A DNA stretch of 64,000 nt from Chaenocephalus aceratus (lineage: Eukaryota; Chordata; Actinopteri; Perciformes; Channichthyidae). The notes beneath the pieces are model-generated. The model did no database searches and was not told the DNA's origin. It was given only the letters and a program-made list of their open reading frames with translations. The stretch is from contig CM043789.1 of NCBI GenBank assembly GCA_023974075.1, positions 34,364,659 to 34,428,658 on the forward strand, in the 5' to 3' direction. Each line of letters starts with the position of its first letter. The stretch's first letter is position 1. Made by a program: the position numbers and the translations under genes. Shown here in pieces: positions 1-13,933 of this stretch.

Positions 1-578
1 AGAGCAGATTCATCCGGCCCACATGATGGGAGCTCTTTGGCTGCTTGGCCTCCAGCGTGCACATTGGCTCCGGTTACTTTTTTCCATCCTCTTTAGTAAG
101 AATAAGGAAACGCTGGAGAATATTATTTTCGAGGTGTAAACAGATCTCAAGATGGGAGAACTTCAAAAAATTCCCCATGGCCTTTTTGAGTTTGCATGCT
201 CCTTTTTGATTCACTTTAATTTTTCATTGAGGGACCATAAAAGAAATAACTAATGTCAGATTTGAATTATTATATGTCAAAATGTTTTCAAAGCATAACT
301 CAGTTGTGTCTTGTAATGCGCCTCTCTTTTATCTGTTGGAAAGAAGAGTGTGGTTTTTTTCCGGCTTCCCTTTCTCCCTCAGTTATTACCATGCATGTAT
401 CATCTCACGTCAGCCTCAGCTCTCTGTTAGCTCGCTTCTCTGAGTGATGTCCTCCTTTCCGTCCCTCAGCTCTACCCTATGCAGTTTTTGTACTTTTTAT
501 TATAATTCCCTGATTCAAATGACTCTCATACTGATGGCAAATACAATAACATTCATCTCTTGTCAATCCTCTCCAGAC

Positions 579-1912
579 TAGGGATGTGCATCTCCATCAC
601 TGCGGCCGATGCGATCTCGATACGTTGCCACGATACGATACATTAACGATACATTTGAAACACCAGGCGATGCGATACGATACGATTCACCCCTGTTGCG
701 ATACGGTTCGATACGATTTGATTCAACATTATGCGATTTGGTGCGATACGATGCGATTCAACACGATGCAAAAATAATGATACTTCAATATGGTACAACA
801 GAGGATTTTTGTTTTATTCCTCATATGCAGCAAATCATACATTACCAAAAAAGTGCTTTACATATTTGGTACTGTACATCCCATCATGCCGTTTATTTTT
901 GTACCTTTAAAAGCTCTCCAGAGTACAATGTTATAACACCTCACAGTTAAACAATGTAAGGATGCATTGCTCATGATTAACAATGTGCAAATAACAGCTA
1001 CCAGCCTGATGTGCTTAACATTCATCCATAGGCTAACTCACCAGTGAGCAGAAAGCAGTGGGTTCTATATGAACAATAAAGAATACAAATAACCTTTCAC
1101 AAACAGGTATTTCATAACTGCTTACAGTGAGGAAGACATTAAATTGTGATTGGCCGTCACAGGCTGCTGTAAACTAAACACCACTCTCTCTGACAGAACA
1201 CCTCACTAACTTCCAGGTTTCTCTTTTCAGCCGCAGACCCCATGTCGCCTCTTTATGTGCGTCGCTAAGTTCCTCGTACTACTTGTGTACTTTAAAGCGG
1301 CTCAGCATCGTTAACAATTTGCGAGCGATTTTTCAAGTTGACCGTCTGTAGTATATAGTGCCGCGCACATATACCATCAGGACGTTACTGATGGGGTGCG
1401 GCTGCGGAGTGATACTGTGTGTATGCAAGCCCGCATCTAGGACGGATCTATGTATCATGGCTGTAGACCTGTTAAGTAATAAAGATACCTCATACAAAGG
1501 TCTACGGATACCTTATTACTCTCCATGACCTGCGGTCAACTATATAGCATAAAGGACTATTACACCGTCTTTCTTGAACAATCCGAAGTGTTGCCAAACG
1601 TTTGATTTGTAGGTATTTTTCGGTGCGCTGTGTTTCTCTTTCTCCTCAACTTCCGTGTGTGTTGATAACTGAGACTCTCGGCCTCCGTAGTGGCGAAGCA
1701 AATATCAAAGATCGTCTCTGCTGAGCGTTGACAATATGAGGGGATTTTATATGAATGAATCGGTTTTTTACCGATGCAAAGACGCTACGCAATCGATGCA
1801 TCGCGAGTTCAACCCAAACTGTAGCCGATGTGCACTCTTTCAACCGGTGCACTCGCATCTTGAACGTTTATGCCGGTGCACCGATGCGAATCGGTGAATC
1901 TTAACATCTCTA
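579..1912. mobile_element. Non-autonomous hAT-like DNA transposon
   Basis: The element is bounded by a perfect 8-bp direct repeat, CTCCAGAC, at 571-578 and 1913-1920. The ends are imperfect inverted repeats: TAGGGATGTGCAT on the left, and TAGAGATGTTAAGATTC read inward from the right. An 8-bp duplication is the hAT hallmark. Both subterminal zones are rich in short GATACGAT and GATGCGAT motifs, which could be transposase-binding sites. No transposase ORF is present; the 113-aa frame near the left end is only the repeat read through. Length is 1334 bp. Confidence 0.8.
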
Positions 1913-4826
1913 CTCCAGACGCAACACGTTGTGCACAACATGTTTTACTCTGAGAAGCTCCACTCTATTTGACCCCTATGATTCAGAGGAATGTTTTGAG
2001 CAACAGGGATCTTATCCAAATGGAGGGAACTTCACTTTTCTCTCAGTTCGAGCTGCTAATAAAAGGTGCGCTCGCTTATGCAGACCCCGTGTCGTGTATT
2101 TACAGCTACCAACAAAATAAAAATGTGTGCATCTGCAAACCAGAGACTTCAAACCCTCCGAACCTCAGGCTTACTGCATCATTAAAATAGATTTGCTTGT
2201 CGTCATAAAAGGTTCGGAAACTGTGTCCATTTAGTATGGACTCATAAAGTACGGTAGGATAAGATTAGTGTTTGATCAAGGCTGAATTACAAACAGTAAA
2301 TATGCTCCAAAGACACCGAGAAAGAGGTTTTATTTAAAGCTAGACCTGCACCTCTATAATCGCTATTTAGAGACTACTGGAGAAATGTAAGCATGACCAA
2401 CCAAATTATGAACCCACATGTGCACAACCACATGTCTTGAGTTGTTATACAAAAAAAAAAGTTGTATTCAATTGATGACAAGGTGAGCATCACATGAGAG
2501 GCAAGCAGCTCTTCCAGGCCAGTGAGCTTTGATAAATAACATGCATGTCTCCAGGCACATTTGTAAGAGTACATCGGGCCCCATGCGTCCGTTTAACTGT
2601 CAGTCCAGAATGGTGATTTCTGATTGGCCGTTAACCAAAGTTGACAGAAAAGTACCCTCCAGAAATAATTGTTTCACATCGATGCTGAGATCCTGTGTGG
2701 GCAAACTAGATAACGCTGAAAGGAATAGTGTGTGTGAGGGAGAAAGTGAGGTTAAGGCTGCTTTTTATGTTCCCTTGTACACTTCAATAGTTTATTATAA
2801 TCAGAAGCTTCTCTTTGTCATGTGTGTTATCCGGGAATGTTATTATTGCATTCAGAAAGATTTCAGTGTTGATGGGTTAGTAATTGTAATATTAAAGAAA
2901 TATATATTTCAGTTTCATTAATAATAGTTATTCTTTCCGTATAACGATTATCGCCCCTTCTGGATGTTGCACTGAAGGTAAATAACTCTAAATTAGACGT
3001 CACCCCCACCTAATGATTTATTTTCATCATAATTAATTATCATCCTGGCAGTTGCAGTTGGCGTGCACTGAACTACTGTAGCTCGGATGAGGAATTGCGG
3101 AAAAGTTGTCTTTCTCCAGGAGGGAGTATACCCAGATCTTTGATTTTATCGAGCGATGGGAAGCGCATAAATCTCCTGCACACTTACTGAAAGCAGAGGA
3201 AATGTAAATCTGCAGTTTTTGAGGTGTAACAAAAAGGTATTACAAGGTGAGAGAAGCAGGGTCGTAGCACATACTGTATGTGACATGTGTGTGTGTGCCA
3301 TTGTCCCACATGTTTATTATACTCTATACATCATAGGATTACACATGTACTTGTATAGAGCTCAGTGCTATTAACCTTTCTCTCCAGGTTTCCCTTAATA
3401 AGGGCAAAGTGGGCGTCCCTCAGCAAAGACACCCCAGTGTTGCAGTGTTTTCAGCCATTGTGATTTTAATTAGAGGAATTTGGCCGCAGTCGACACCATC
3501 AGATCCTCTCATTTGTAATCTGAGTGAGTTGGCCGGGTTTTACGAGCTGACGTCCAAAACTCAATCGCACTCTTTAACCCCTCTGAGTAGACACATTTTG
3601 TTTTGTTCGACCATCTCAGGCAAACACGATACAGCAGGGATCGTATTTCAAAATGAACGGGACCTGAACGACATTAGAATTGTAGGAACAAAGAAATAAA
3701 AGACAGAAAAAGTGAATCGACGTACATACTGTACATTCAGTGTTATTTTGGGTACTCGTAGAGCCTCAAATGTAGTCCAAACACTCCCAAATGATTGTGA
3801 CATGAATACAATGTCTTTGTTTTTTAAGACTTCACTTGCAAAAGAAGAGATAGATATGTTCTTTTAATCAAAAATATTACATCTGGGAGGTTTTGTCAAA
3901 TTGTTCCCCCGAGATTAGAATGGATATTTTCCAGTCTGTGGGTTTATATTAAAGTTAAAATGACTGTGTAGCGCTGCATAACAGTCGTACATTAAGTCTC
4001 CTGTAGCACTTCCCATAGCGGGGGGTCAGTCTGTGCCACAGGGGGCCGTGGCGCTCTGGGCCTGGGCGTGCCATCCCGGGCGAGTAGCTGGCTTTCACCA
4101 CGCGGACCACCTCGGCTTTATTGGATTAGTCTCTGGCCCTCCTCGGGTTTGTAATTGCATTTGCCCGATGCTGTGTATTTAAGAATAGAACAGCCCCGGT
4201 CCCTGTGGCCCTCCCCTACCTGATTTCCCAGCAGCCTCCAGGGGGAGCAGACCAGCACCGGCCCCCGGATAAGAAGTCGTCTTGACAACCAGGAGGCAAC
4301 TGGTGGGGGGGGGGAAATGGAAAAACTGCTGTCGACTTCCTCTTCTCTCTCTGTGACTTTGCACTTTCTTTTCCGGTGGATACCTCCTTTATTATAACAC
4401 ACTGTTTCTTCACATCTGCGAGGCAATTCACTTTGCTTTATTTCCATGCAGTCCTCGTTCACGTTCAGAGTGAGACATTAAAGAAAAGAAGCAAATGTTT
4501 CTTCGTGCTGGGTCTCCCTGGGAGCGGGAAATGAAGGGCTGTCGAATGGGGACTCGTATTTCATCCTGTCCATAATTTATGGAGAGACTAGGTTTAGGAA
4601 AGGGACATTGCGCTAACACGGGGATGCTTGTCATAAGCATATCCCACGAGTCGTAAGCTACTGGAGGGGGCGCAAATCGATGGTGACACATGTTTCTGTT
4701 TGCTGCACGGTGAACTTGATGCCATTTTCCCATCTTAAGCATTTGCAGATAAGCTCCCATTATAAGTGTCCTTACGTGCCAGTGATACTGTGGCAATGTG
4801 TAAGCGGTTTCTGTAAGGCTACTCGG

Positions 4827-5766
4827 CAGGGACGTGCACAGACATTTGGAGGGGCTATTGCTCTAAACTGGAAAAGGGGCCTCCCCCCGATAAAAAACAC
4901 AAGACCTTTTGAAAATTGTAACTTGTTTTTAATGTAAGAAACCAAACGATTATTACATCAACTAAATTGAACAGTAATTCACATCTCATAACAAAATAAG
5001 CTAAGGCGACTAAGTGCATTCGGTGACTTGATTTTAAAAATGAAAATCAGGGGAACATTTTGTTTTGCGGTCTATATCTCATTAAAAATATCTAATGTTA
5101 GTAACTATTAAAGACAACATGGGGACAATTCTGTTCTAATGTAGTTTGACCTTTGTAACAGCTGTGCAGTCCAGACATATTGATAAAATAGGGCCTCTAA
5201 CTAATTACCTTAAATAAACTCACTAATTAATGAAACCAGTTCAATACGCATTATTCTTATTCTTATCATTCTTTATGAGCGCAGTCACGGTAAGGTATCT
5301 AATTACTTATTCATTTAGTATTCCATAACTTAATAACAGAGATGGTCAAACTAAAGTGGTAGAGACATGGCAGAAATCCTACAATGAAGCGGGAGAGGGC
5401 GATCAAGAAAAGAGAGCGAGCGGCCCCGTTGAGGCAGTTTACAGATGAAAAGACACACAATAACAACAAGTAGCTATATTTAGGTGTTTTTTTGTGAATA
5501 ACCGACGGTATCAAGAGGCAGTAAAGTCCCCTGGTTTGTCCCTTATACCCTGAGACTGCCATGAGAACAGCTCAAAATCAAGTTTCCAAAACCCGACACT
5601 GAGGTGGTCTTAACGCACCGGCAGATGAACGCGCTGACAAAGTGTGTTTCCCGCAGCGAGACGCTACGATACTAATTGTGGGCTTATCATGTTGATTCGG
5701 CCACAACAGAAAAGAAGAAAAACAAAAAGGCCGGGCAACATTAGCCCGTACCTGTGCACATCCCTG
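4827..5766. mobile_element. Non-autonomous hAT-like DNA transposon
   Basis: A perfect 8-bp target duplication, CTACTCGG, lies at 4819-4826 and 5767-5774. The termini are inverted repeats: CAGGGACGTGCACAG on the left and CAGGGATGTGCACAG read inward from the right. The 940-bp interior is AT-rich and has no transposase-like frame. A left-end GGGGC block and a right-end GCCCG block lie just inside the ends. This is a hAT-type MITE or a deleted derivative. Confidence 0.85.
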
Positions 5767-6493
5767 CTACTCGGCTTGTTAGCGCTTTCTGCTAGCATGC
5801 TTTAGCAGATCTCGAAAACTATACAGGGTTAGAACTTGACCTCTTCCAGCCGGCACTGCTGGGACAGAAAGCCTTACTGTATATGTCCTGGAACAGTGAC
5901 ATCCTTTTGAACTGTGAGTTTCACCATCCGGCTGCAGCATATCATAAAGCACAAGCTGTCTGCTAATCACAAATTACAGCCAGCCTCTCCTCTAGCCCTG
6001 ATCCAGCTCTCTCCACAGGGAGGCCAAGGGGAAGAATACTAGCTGCTGTTAAGTCCCCACCACTCCCCACTACAAGGTGCTTATAAATCGGCATCCTCGC
6101 AGATAGGTCAAGGTTTTGATTTGGTCGTGACCTTAGTTCATAAATCTGAATGATGTAGGGGCCTTGGTTAAAAGGCTGCTGGATCAACTCTCCAATGGGA
6201 CACCCCCCTCCTTCGCTTTCCGTCTCATTCCCTCTGACTCTCTCTCCTCCCAACCTCCCGTCCCTTTTTCAGTCACTGCTGCAGCCTCGAGTCCCTGGAG
6301 CCTCTATAACAGGCAGAGAGGGAGGGAGGGAGAGAGATGGCGAGGGGGTGAAACAGGCCATCAATAAATCAATATGTTTTGCGCCACTAAGCTAGGGTAA
6401 GCTCACTCTCTCAAAGCTGCGTGTGCATGTACGTACACACGGACACACTCACATATATACACTCACTTACAATCCCAGCACATTTCTTTCACC

Positions 6494-6511
6494 ACACACA
6501 CACACACACAA
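6494..6511. repeat. Short (CA)n microsatellite
   Basis: A short CA run in an ACACAC-rich stretch. It is one of the few CA-oriented runs in the celf4 introns. Confidence 0.8.
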
Positions 6512-8847
6512 ACAAACAAATGAAGGCCCAGGACAGATTGTCCCTTGCCAAAAGACATTTTGTTGTTTTGGGGACTTTCTTTTTCTTCATTCTATTTCCT
6601 GTTTTGGATCATTAAGCCATTGATTTTTGTTTCAACGGGTAAGTGGTGGTGGGGACCCCCTGGGAGCCGGCTGAAAACCTCAACAGAGTGGCCCCAGCAG
6701 GAGTTTCTCTAGTTGTGACAGGCTGCTCCCAGGGGCCACTGGGCCCTCTTAACTCTGCAGGGGAGAAACTATCGCCTGGAATCAGTCACTCTGCCTCAGC
6801 ATTCCCAGGCACTCCTCCATAAGAGTATCCACTTATATAGATTTCTTCTAGCTAAATGACTTTGCAAGTACAAACGTGCACATTTAGTTATAGATGTGGA
6901 TTCTGGTCCTCAGAGAGATTCCTGTAGGTGTACAAATGGTCAGTTCTCTTTTAAAGGATAAAAAAAAGTTGGCCGGAGTATCAGCTTTCCTATCACTACG
7001 TCCAATATGTGTAGATCCGTGGGGGCGGTGCGGCTAGAGGAGAGAGCTGGAGAGATACGGTGAGATACAGAAGCAGACCAGGATACAGTTGGCCAACAGC
7101 CAGCAAGATATTACAGTCAGATATATAGTAACACAGATGGATGCACTCAAGAGGCTGACATATTGGCTAGCGCCGTCATAAGAATGACATAATACCTATC
7201 CTGACAGGTAATGAAAATAAAGGCCGCTCTCCACCGCAGAGTTGCATAAGCACTTTAACTTAAGCTCATACGTAAAACACTAACCCTGACATATGGGATA
7301 TCCCGGGGGAAGTTTTCAGAGTGGTTGGATGTTAAAGGTGGAGGTCTGACAATTGGAAGTGGTCCCCTAACATGCTGGAGATGTTACTTTTGATTTCAGC
7401 ACTCACGACCAAAGCATCCTATGGTTTCTTTATAAAGAGATATTGTTCTGCATCTCAGTCACCTGCGAGGTCTGCAGGCATACATTTCCTGCACAGCAAC
7501 GTTCCATGTCCAAATTTGAATACGTGCAAGTTTGTAATTATGCATGCATTTGATATGACTCGGATAACAAGCATTTACTTATGTGAGCTGCTGAAAGTCT
7601 AAATATTTTTAAAACATCTCATTTCTATATCATTTCTGTATTCAGTATGTAGTCGAGTTTGAATGTAAATCAGTATTGGATTTAGACTGAGTTGTGGCGA
7701 AATGAATCCCAGAGATGGTTTGATCACCTCTGTTTCACAAGATGAGATACATTTGAAAAACTGCTGTGTTTTGGCACCATTCCTGCAGAAAGTATATCAA
7801 AGCATAGGACTCAAATGAATACCAAGGGAGCATGGCATGTGAGCAGAAGCTCCTCTTCTCAAAAACAAAACAACTCTTAACTTAATTTAACTCTGTGATG
7901 AGGAAACGTGCCTCATAAGAACATTTGAAAGTGAGACAATGTCCTTTTTAAAAGAGACTATAACATAATTCCCTGTCCTATAATGAAACGTTTGAACCAT
8001 TTGCAATGCAATATCCCGTTCTCCTTTTGGTGCATCTGAAGGTTTTGCTGCTAAAGCCTCGCTTTGTTTATCAGGACCAGTCGATAGTGTTGCTTAATGT
8101 TAGCAAACTCTTAGTTGACTGGTAATGTGTTATTTCTCCTTTAGAGTTATGATCTGGACCTAACGATGCCTTGTCCCATGTTGTGTTCTGCGGTCAAAGA
8201 TCATCAGTAGTTCCTGTAAACCTGCTGGCAAACATAATCAAAAACATAACCTCCTTGACAGTGGACATAAAATAAAGAAAATTCTAAATTGTATGCCATT
8301 TCCTTGCTTCACCTTTTCTTCAGACCTGCTCCCCTCCTCTTCCTGTCCCAGCCGCCCTCTGCTCGAGAGGAGAGGCAGCTGGAGATACTTTACAGGTTCA
8401 ATTTGAAGGAACTTTTCCTCCATCAATAATGAAATAGTATATTCCCCTCTCCTCCCCTTTTCTCACGTCCCCCAGGAACGAACCTGGTGCTGCTTCTGAA
8501 AACTCCCTGGCACTTTCTCTTCTTCCTATCCTTAGCTAAACCCTCAGTTCTCCAGGACGAACGAAACAGAGGGGGCTGACAAATTAACCCCATCTAAGTT
8601 AACAAAGAAAGTATCAAAGTAAAAAAGGATATACAAAACGAAAGTTTCATTGAAAGCAATTTATTTTTCAGTGCTGCACATTCCAACAATTGTTCATTTT
8701 TAGTCTCCTTTTGCTTTTTATTATATGTGAACATTCATTATTTTGCCACACAGCTTATTGAATAGCTGAAAGTATCATTTGAAAAGGGATGAATCAGAGA
8801 AATAAAAGACAACGCTGAGATGTTGTTTTGACCTTTTGGCCTTGAAC

Positions 8848-9162
8848 TAGGGCTGCTCAATTAATCGTATTTTAATCGCAATTACGATTATGGCTTGCAA
8901 CGATTACGAAAACAACGTAATCGAAAGAAAACGATTCTTTTTTAATTTTTATTATTATTAATTTCTTTCTTTTTTTTGGTTTTTCAGTTGAATTATACTT
9001 AAAGTTCACGGTAATCAACTGTTAAAAACATACTGTTAAAAAAAAAATTCTCCAATAAATTGATGTTTTCAAAGTAAATGGATAATCGTTTTAATAATCG
9101 TGATATCAATTATTGACCCAAATAATCGAGATTATGATTTTTGCCATAATCGAGCAGCCCTA
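8848..9162. mobile_element. Short hAT-like MITE
   Basis: A 315-bp element with terminal inverted repeats TAGGGCTGCTC at both ends. The flanking 8-bp duplications are slightly diverged: CCTTGAAC at 8840 and CCGTGAAG at 9163. The interior repeats ATAATCG and TTAATCG motifs in both orientations and is very AT-rich, so it can fold back on itself. There is no coding potential. Confidence 0.8.
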
Positions 9163-9624
9163 CCGTGAAGCCTTGACAAAGAAGCTTCTTCCTTTCTTTG
9201 CTGAGTGTGTTTTCCTGTAGACATTGTGTGTGTGCATTCCCTGTGTGTGAGTGCAGGAAGGCCCCTACCGTTCATGCAAACATCAGTGCGTATGTGTATA
9301 CTGTGTGAGTACTCAATCTCGTGCATGTGCATATTTTTGACTCCTAAGTGTGTGGGAGTGAGAGAACATTCACATCGCCCACCTGGGCTCTCGCTGGGAG
9401 CCAATAGAGAAGAACTCCCTGGTGTTTCTTTGGCGGAGCCTAGCACGCAGATTCGACTGTATCACGTCCTCCTCACTCCTACTCCCCTCTTCTCCCTCGA
9501 TCTGCTCTCTTCCTCTGTTCCTGACTCTCATCTCTTTCTCTCTTCCTGCCTTTTCTATATTTAATCAGCCATGGAGCGTGGAATTTGTGATCATTTTTGA
9601 TGGAACTATGCAGGCAAGAGTAGG

Positions 9625-9632
9625 AGTGTGTG

Positions 9633-9715
<83 letters not shown>
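9625..9715 (+). repeat. (CGTG)n/(GT)n compound microsatellite
   Basis: A CGTG tetranucleotide run grades into a long GT run, giving GU in celf4 sense RNA. Apparent CVCVCV or HTHTHT reading frames here are repeat artefacts. Confidence 0.97.
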
Positions 9716-9716
<1 letters not shown>

Positions 9717-11341
9717 TGGATCTTCCTCTCCCCTCCTGTCATTTCAGAGCAGAGTTCAGAGACAGCAGGAGGATAAGGGTTATGTATTTCCTAAAAGACC
9801 CTGCGGGGTTTTAGTTGGAAAGTACCTGCACCTTATTCCCTCTCTCTATAAGTCTTGGTTTCTATTTGCATCACTCTCACTCTTGCTTTACACCCTAGTC
9901 TTTCTCTCCACTAGTCACACTTAGCCAAATTCAGAAAGCCAATAGCATTGACTGAAAACATCCAGTCCCCACGTTCACTTCAATGAGGCGCAGTAGTGTC
10001 GGTCTCTGCAGGCTAATCCAGAATTATTTTTTATGTGGCAAAAATGGAGCCATCTAAACCTGAAACTACACATCACACCAACCTAAGTGGTATATTCAAT
10101 CTTTGTATTTGTTGACAACATGCATAATACTAAAGTCTAAATAACAGAAAGTTGCAGCCTTCAGAGAGGTGGTATCTGTTTGTGTTAACAAATACTGTCT
10201 CCTGAATACCGTGGCTGCTACCTATATTTAATTCATATCTTCTTGGTTCACTTATTTATTGAAATACTTGGTTATTTTGACATGTTGTGTTATTTACTCT
10301 TGGATGCATCCTGTGTACGGGGTATCAATATGGGGGCACACATTGGTGGTGGGAATATGGTATGTGAATTCCTTTTATTTGAATTATTCTGCTATTTTAA
10401 ACAATAAAATGGATGATTAATCCATTGTAGTGTTTCTGTTTATAGTAAAAAGCTCCACCCACACAGAACCATCTGAACAACAGGAACAATCCCCATTTTT
10501 GGTTGACAGTCAAAAATACTGTCCAACAAAGCCAACACCTGCAGGAAACAGAGAGCTGCAGCTGGTTGAAGCAAAAGCACAACAAGGTATAAAATACTCT
10601 ACTAGTTTCCTGCTGAGAAGTTCTGATATCTGTCCGGTAAATAAACGGGTACAGAGCAAAGGTGTTAGACAGGAAACAGGGGCGAAGTTAGCCTGTCTTC
10701 CTGAAGGTGATGTCGAGTGATTAACACGTTATATCTTGTTTGTTAATCTGTGCAAAAGAAAACCTTTCTAAGCAGTGGTTCATGTCAACCTCGCAGTGAC
10801 TTTATAATGCCGCTTTAAACCTCAAAATGTTGCTAAGTGTCTAAATATTCCTTTACATCTCTCCTCTTCCCCCTCTCAAGTATATTTGAACACAGCCAAA
10901 CTCTGGATTGAGTAGTCCTTATTAACATAGCTTTCCTATAGTGTTGGCAGACAACTGAAAGAGCATTAAAAAAAGATTTGGCTCATAAATTCTACTTGAA
11001 TTCCACAAAATCACCACTTTATGATTGCTTGGTGGCAAAATAGTAACAGTGGACCAAAGGGTGTTTTCTTAACTTCCGTTTCCCACATTAAGAGACGCAG
11101 TAAGGCATATTAAGATGTATCCTCTAGAGATCAATATTGAACAGCGTTGATAGTGTCTTCAAATGTTCGTTATTTTCATTATGTAGCTCTGTAGCTTCTT
11201 AGTGACTCTGTTTTCTTTCTACGTACACTTTTATTTGTCATCACTGTGTCTCTCTCTGCCTTCTCTCCAATACAAGAGCAGGCGTGTGTGATTGACAGCT
11301 CATTACAACACCATCTCCTCACCCTTATGGGAGAGAAACAC

Positions 11342-11343
<2 letters not shown>

Positions 11344-11394
<51 letters not shown>
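11344..11394 (+). repeat. (GT)n microsatellite
   Basis: About 25 GT units, with a short ACACAC-rich run near 11594-11623 on the same strand downstream. Confidence 0.98.
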
Positions 11395-11395
<1 letters not shown>

Positions 11396-12561
11396 ACGCG
11401 CGTGTGCAAGAAACATGTGGCCGTTCGTGTGCGCGTTTGAACATAAGACGGGGGTTGCGTTTCCTCGCTCAGTGTATTCATGGTGTGTTTGCCCGTGCTG
11501 CTATTTGTGTCTATATTTACATTTGCATATGCTGTAAGGTATCTCTCATATGCACAGGCCTTTCAAGTCAGCTCTCACTCTCTTCCTACCAAACTCACAC
11601 ACACAAACACACACACACACACAGTCCAGCAATATGCAGCTCATGAATACTCCCAATGATGGGAAGCCCACTCATCATCTCTGTACCTTAGTGATGGCTG
11701 GAGACGAGGACAAACGGTGTGCGGGGTTGGAAGTGAGAGCGGTCTTCCCGGCTCAGAGTATGACAGCTTTTAAGCTTATATTTTTCTCCCCCTTTTTTTT
11801 TTATTCATTAGATAAGTGAAAAGCAAAAACCCAGTGATGGCACGCCAGTACCAGCCATGATTTATGTTCACCTCTGGAAAGAGAGAAGTAGAATTTATGG
11901 CTTTCTCGTCTGGCCTAATCTTCACTATATGCTGCAAAGCCCGGGCAATGCAGTAAGCTTAGAGGGGGAGGGAGAAAGAGGCTGAACATTGTCCTCTACA
12001 CTTTCTCTAGTTAGCGTGTTTCTCTCTCTTCCTCTCACTTACTAACCAGCTCTATCACATTTTGTCCTTGTCATTTTTTGTTCTCCCGACACAGGAGCAC
12101 ACTTGGCACACACACAGTGAGTCTTTGAACACTTCTAATCACACGCGTGCAGGTTCAGACTCACGCTCGCACATAAACTGCTAGCTGAGCTGCTCGGCCC
12201 CTCAGCGACACCTTCCCTTCCCTCGCACCAATTTTCTCACACTTTTTCATTCTCCCTGTCTCTCCTTCTCTCGCTGCCTCGCTCCGCACCTCCGCCCTCA
12301 CCCGCCTCCACATATAGATCCTTTCTTTTTATAGTCAAAGCTATAGTCCCCATGGCAACACCAGAATTGTTGATTGCCAAGATGCTGTACGTCTAATTAT
12401 GTAACTTTCGCAAAGGGGTTGTTTGTGTGAGTGTGTGTTTGTTTGTTTCTCGCGGCGACAGTGTCCTCCCTAAGCGATGCCTCTTCTTGTGATGGATCAA
12501 GCTGTGGTGCGATAATCAATCCATGCTCACAGAAAAATATGAAAATGGAATACCTGGCATC

Positions 12562-12685
<124 letters not shown>

Positions 12686-13460
12686 TTTGAGTGTGTGAGG
12701 GTATAGAAAGTCTGGCGCAGGTGTGAAGCTATAACAGGTTTTGACAGGGTAGAAATCATTTGGGGGTGCAGACAGACGATGTGCTTTTTCTATCCAGTTA
12801 CGGTGTGACAACAGAATTGTCAACTGTCGATTCCTATTCCTATTAAAGTGTTCGCAGGAAGCGCAAATCCTGACTGCTCTCATTGCACATGGATTCTTAT
12901 CCAGGTAGAGTGCTGTAAAGACGGGGGGAAACACTGTTTTATGCTTTAACTCACTGAGGAAAAAATAGTTTACACTCTTTTACTCTGCTCGTCAACACAT
13001 CGGTACAGAAGAGGAGGAGGAATAAGAAACGAGGGGAAATAATAAGATGTGGCGCAAGAATAGAAAGGAAAACAGAGCGAGGACTACATTTGCATTTTAA
13101 CCTCTCATTCAAAACTGCTTGGAAAGCCGTCCCACTACTGCCAGCGTTCAGGCTGCTTGCCAGTGAAAGAAGGAGGAAAACAGGAGGAGATAAAGAAGAG
13201 GTGGGCTGGTGTGAAATGGATCAAACAATGGATGTGAGAAGCCTTGCTGTTCTCATCCATCTGCAGGCAGGAAGAGAAAATGAGTGGAAGAGGGAGCGGG
13301 GGGTGTGATAACTCGCAGCTTTTATAGAAAATGTCTGTGTTTTCTAACTAGCTCTCTGACAACAGGTCCTCACAAAGCTGAAGAAAGTATTTGCCAGAGA
13401 GCAAAAGAGAGAAACACAGCGCCTAAGGTCAGGAATTATCTTCCTTGATCTTGGATGAAT

Positions 13461-13933
<473 letters not shown>

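Noticed and set aside
609..950. 113-aa open frame at the left end of the window
   Set aside because: It lies in the GATACGAT-rich terminus of a hAT-like element and shows no transposase motif.
4118..4796. Overlapping minus-strand frames of 114 and 122 aa
   Set aside because: Unpatterned composition, no splice context and no family resemblance; treated as chance frames in the celf4 intron.
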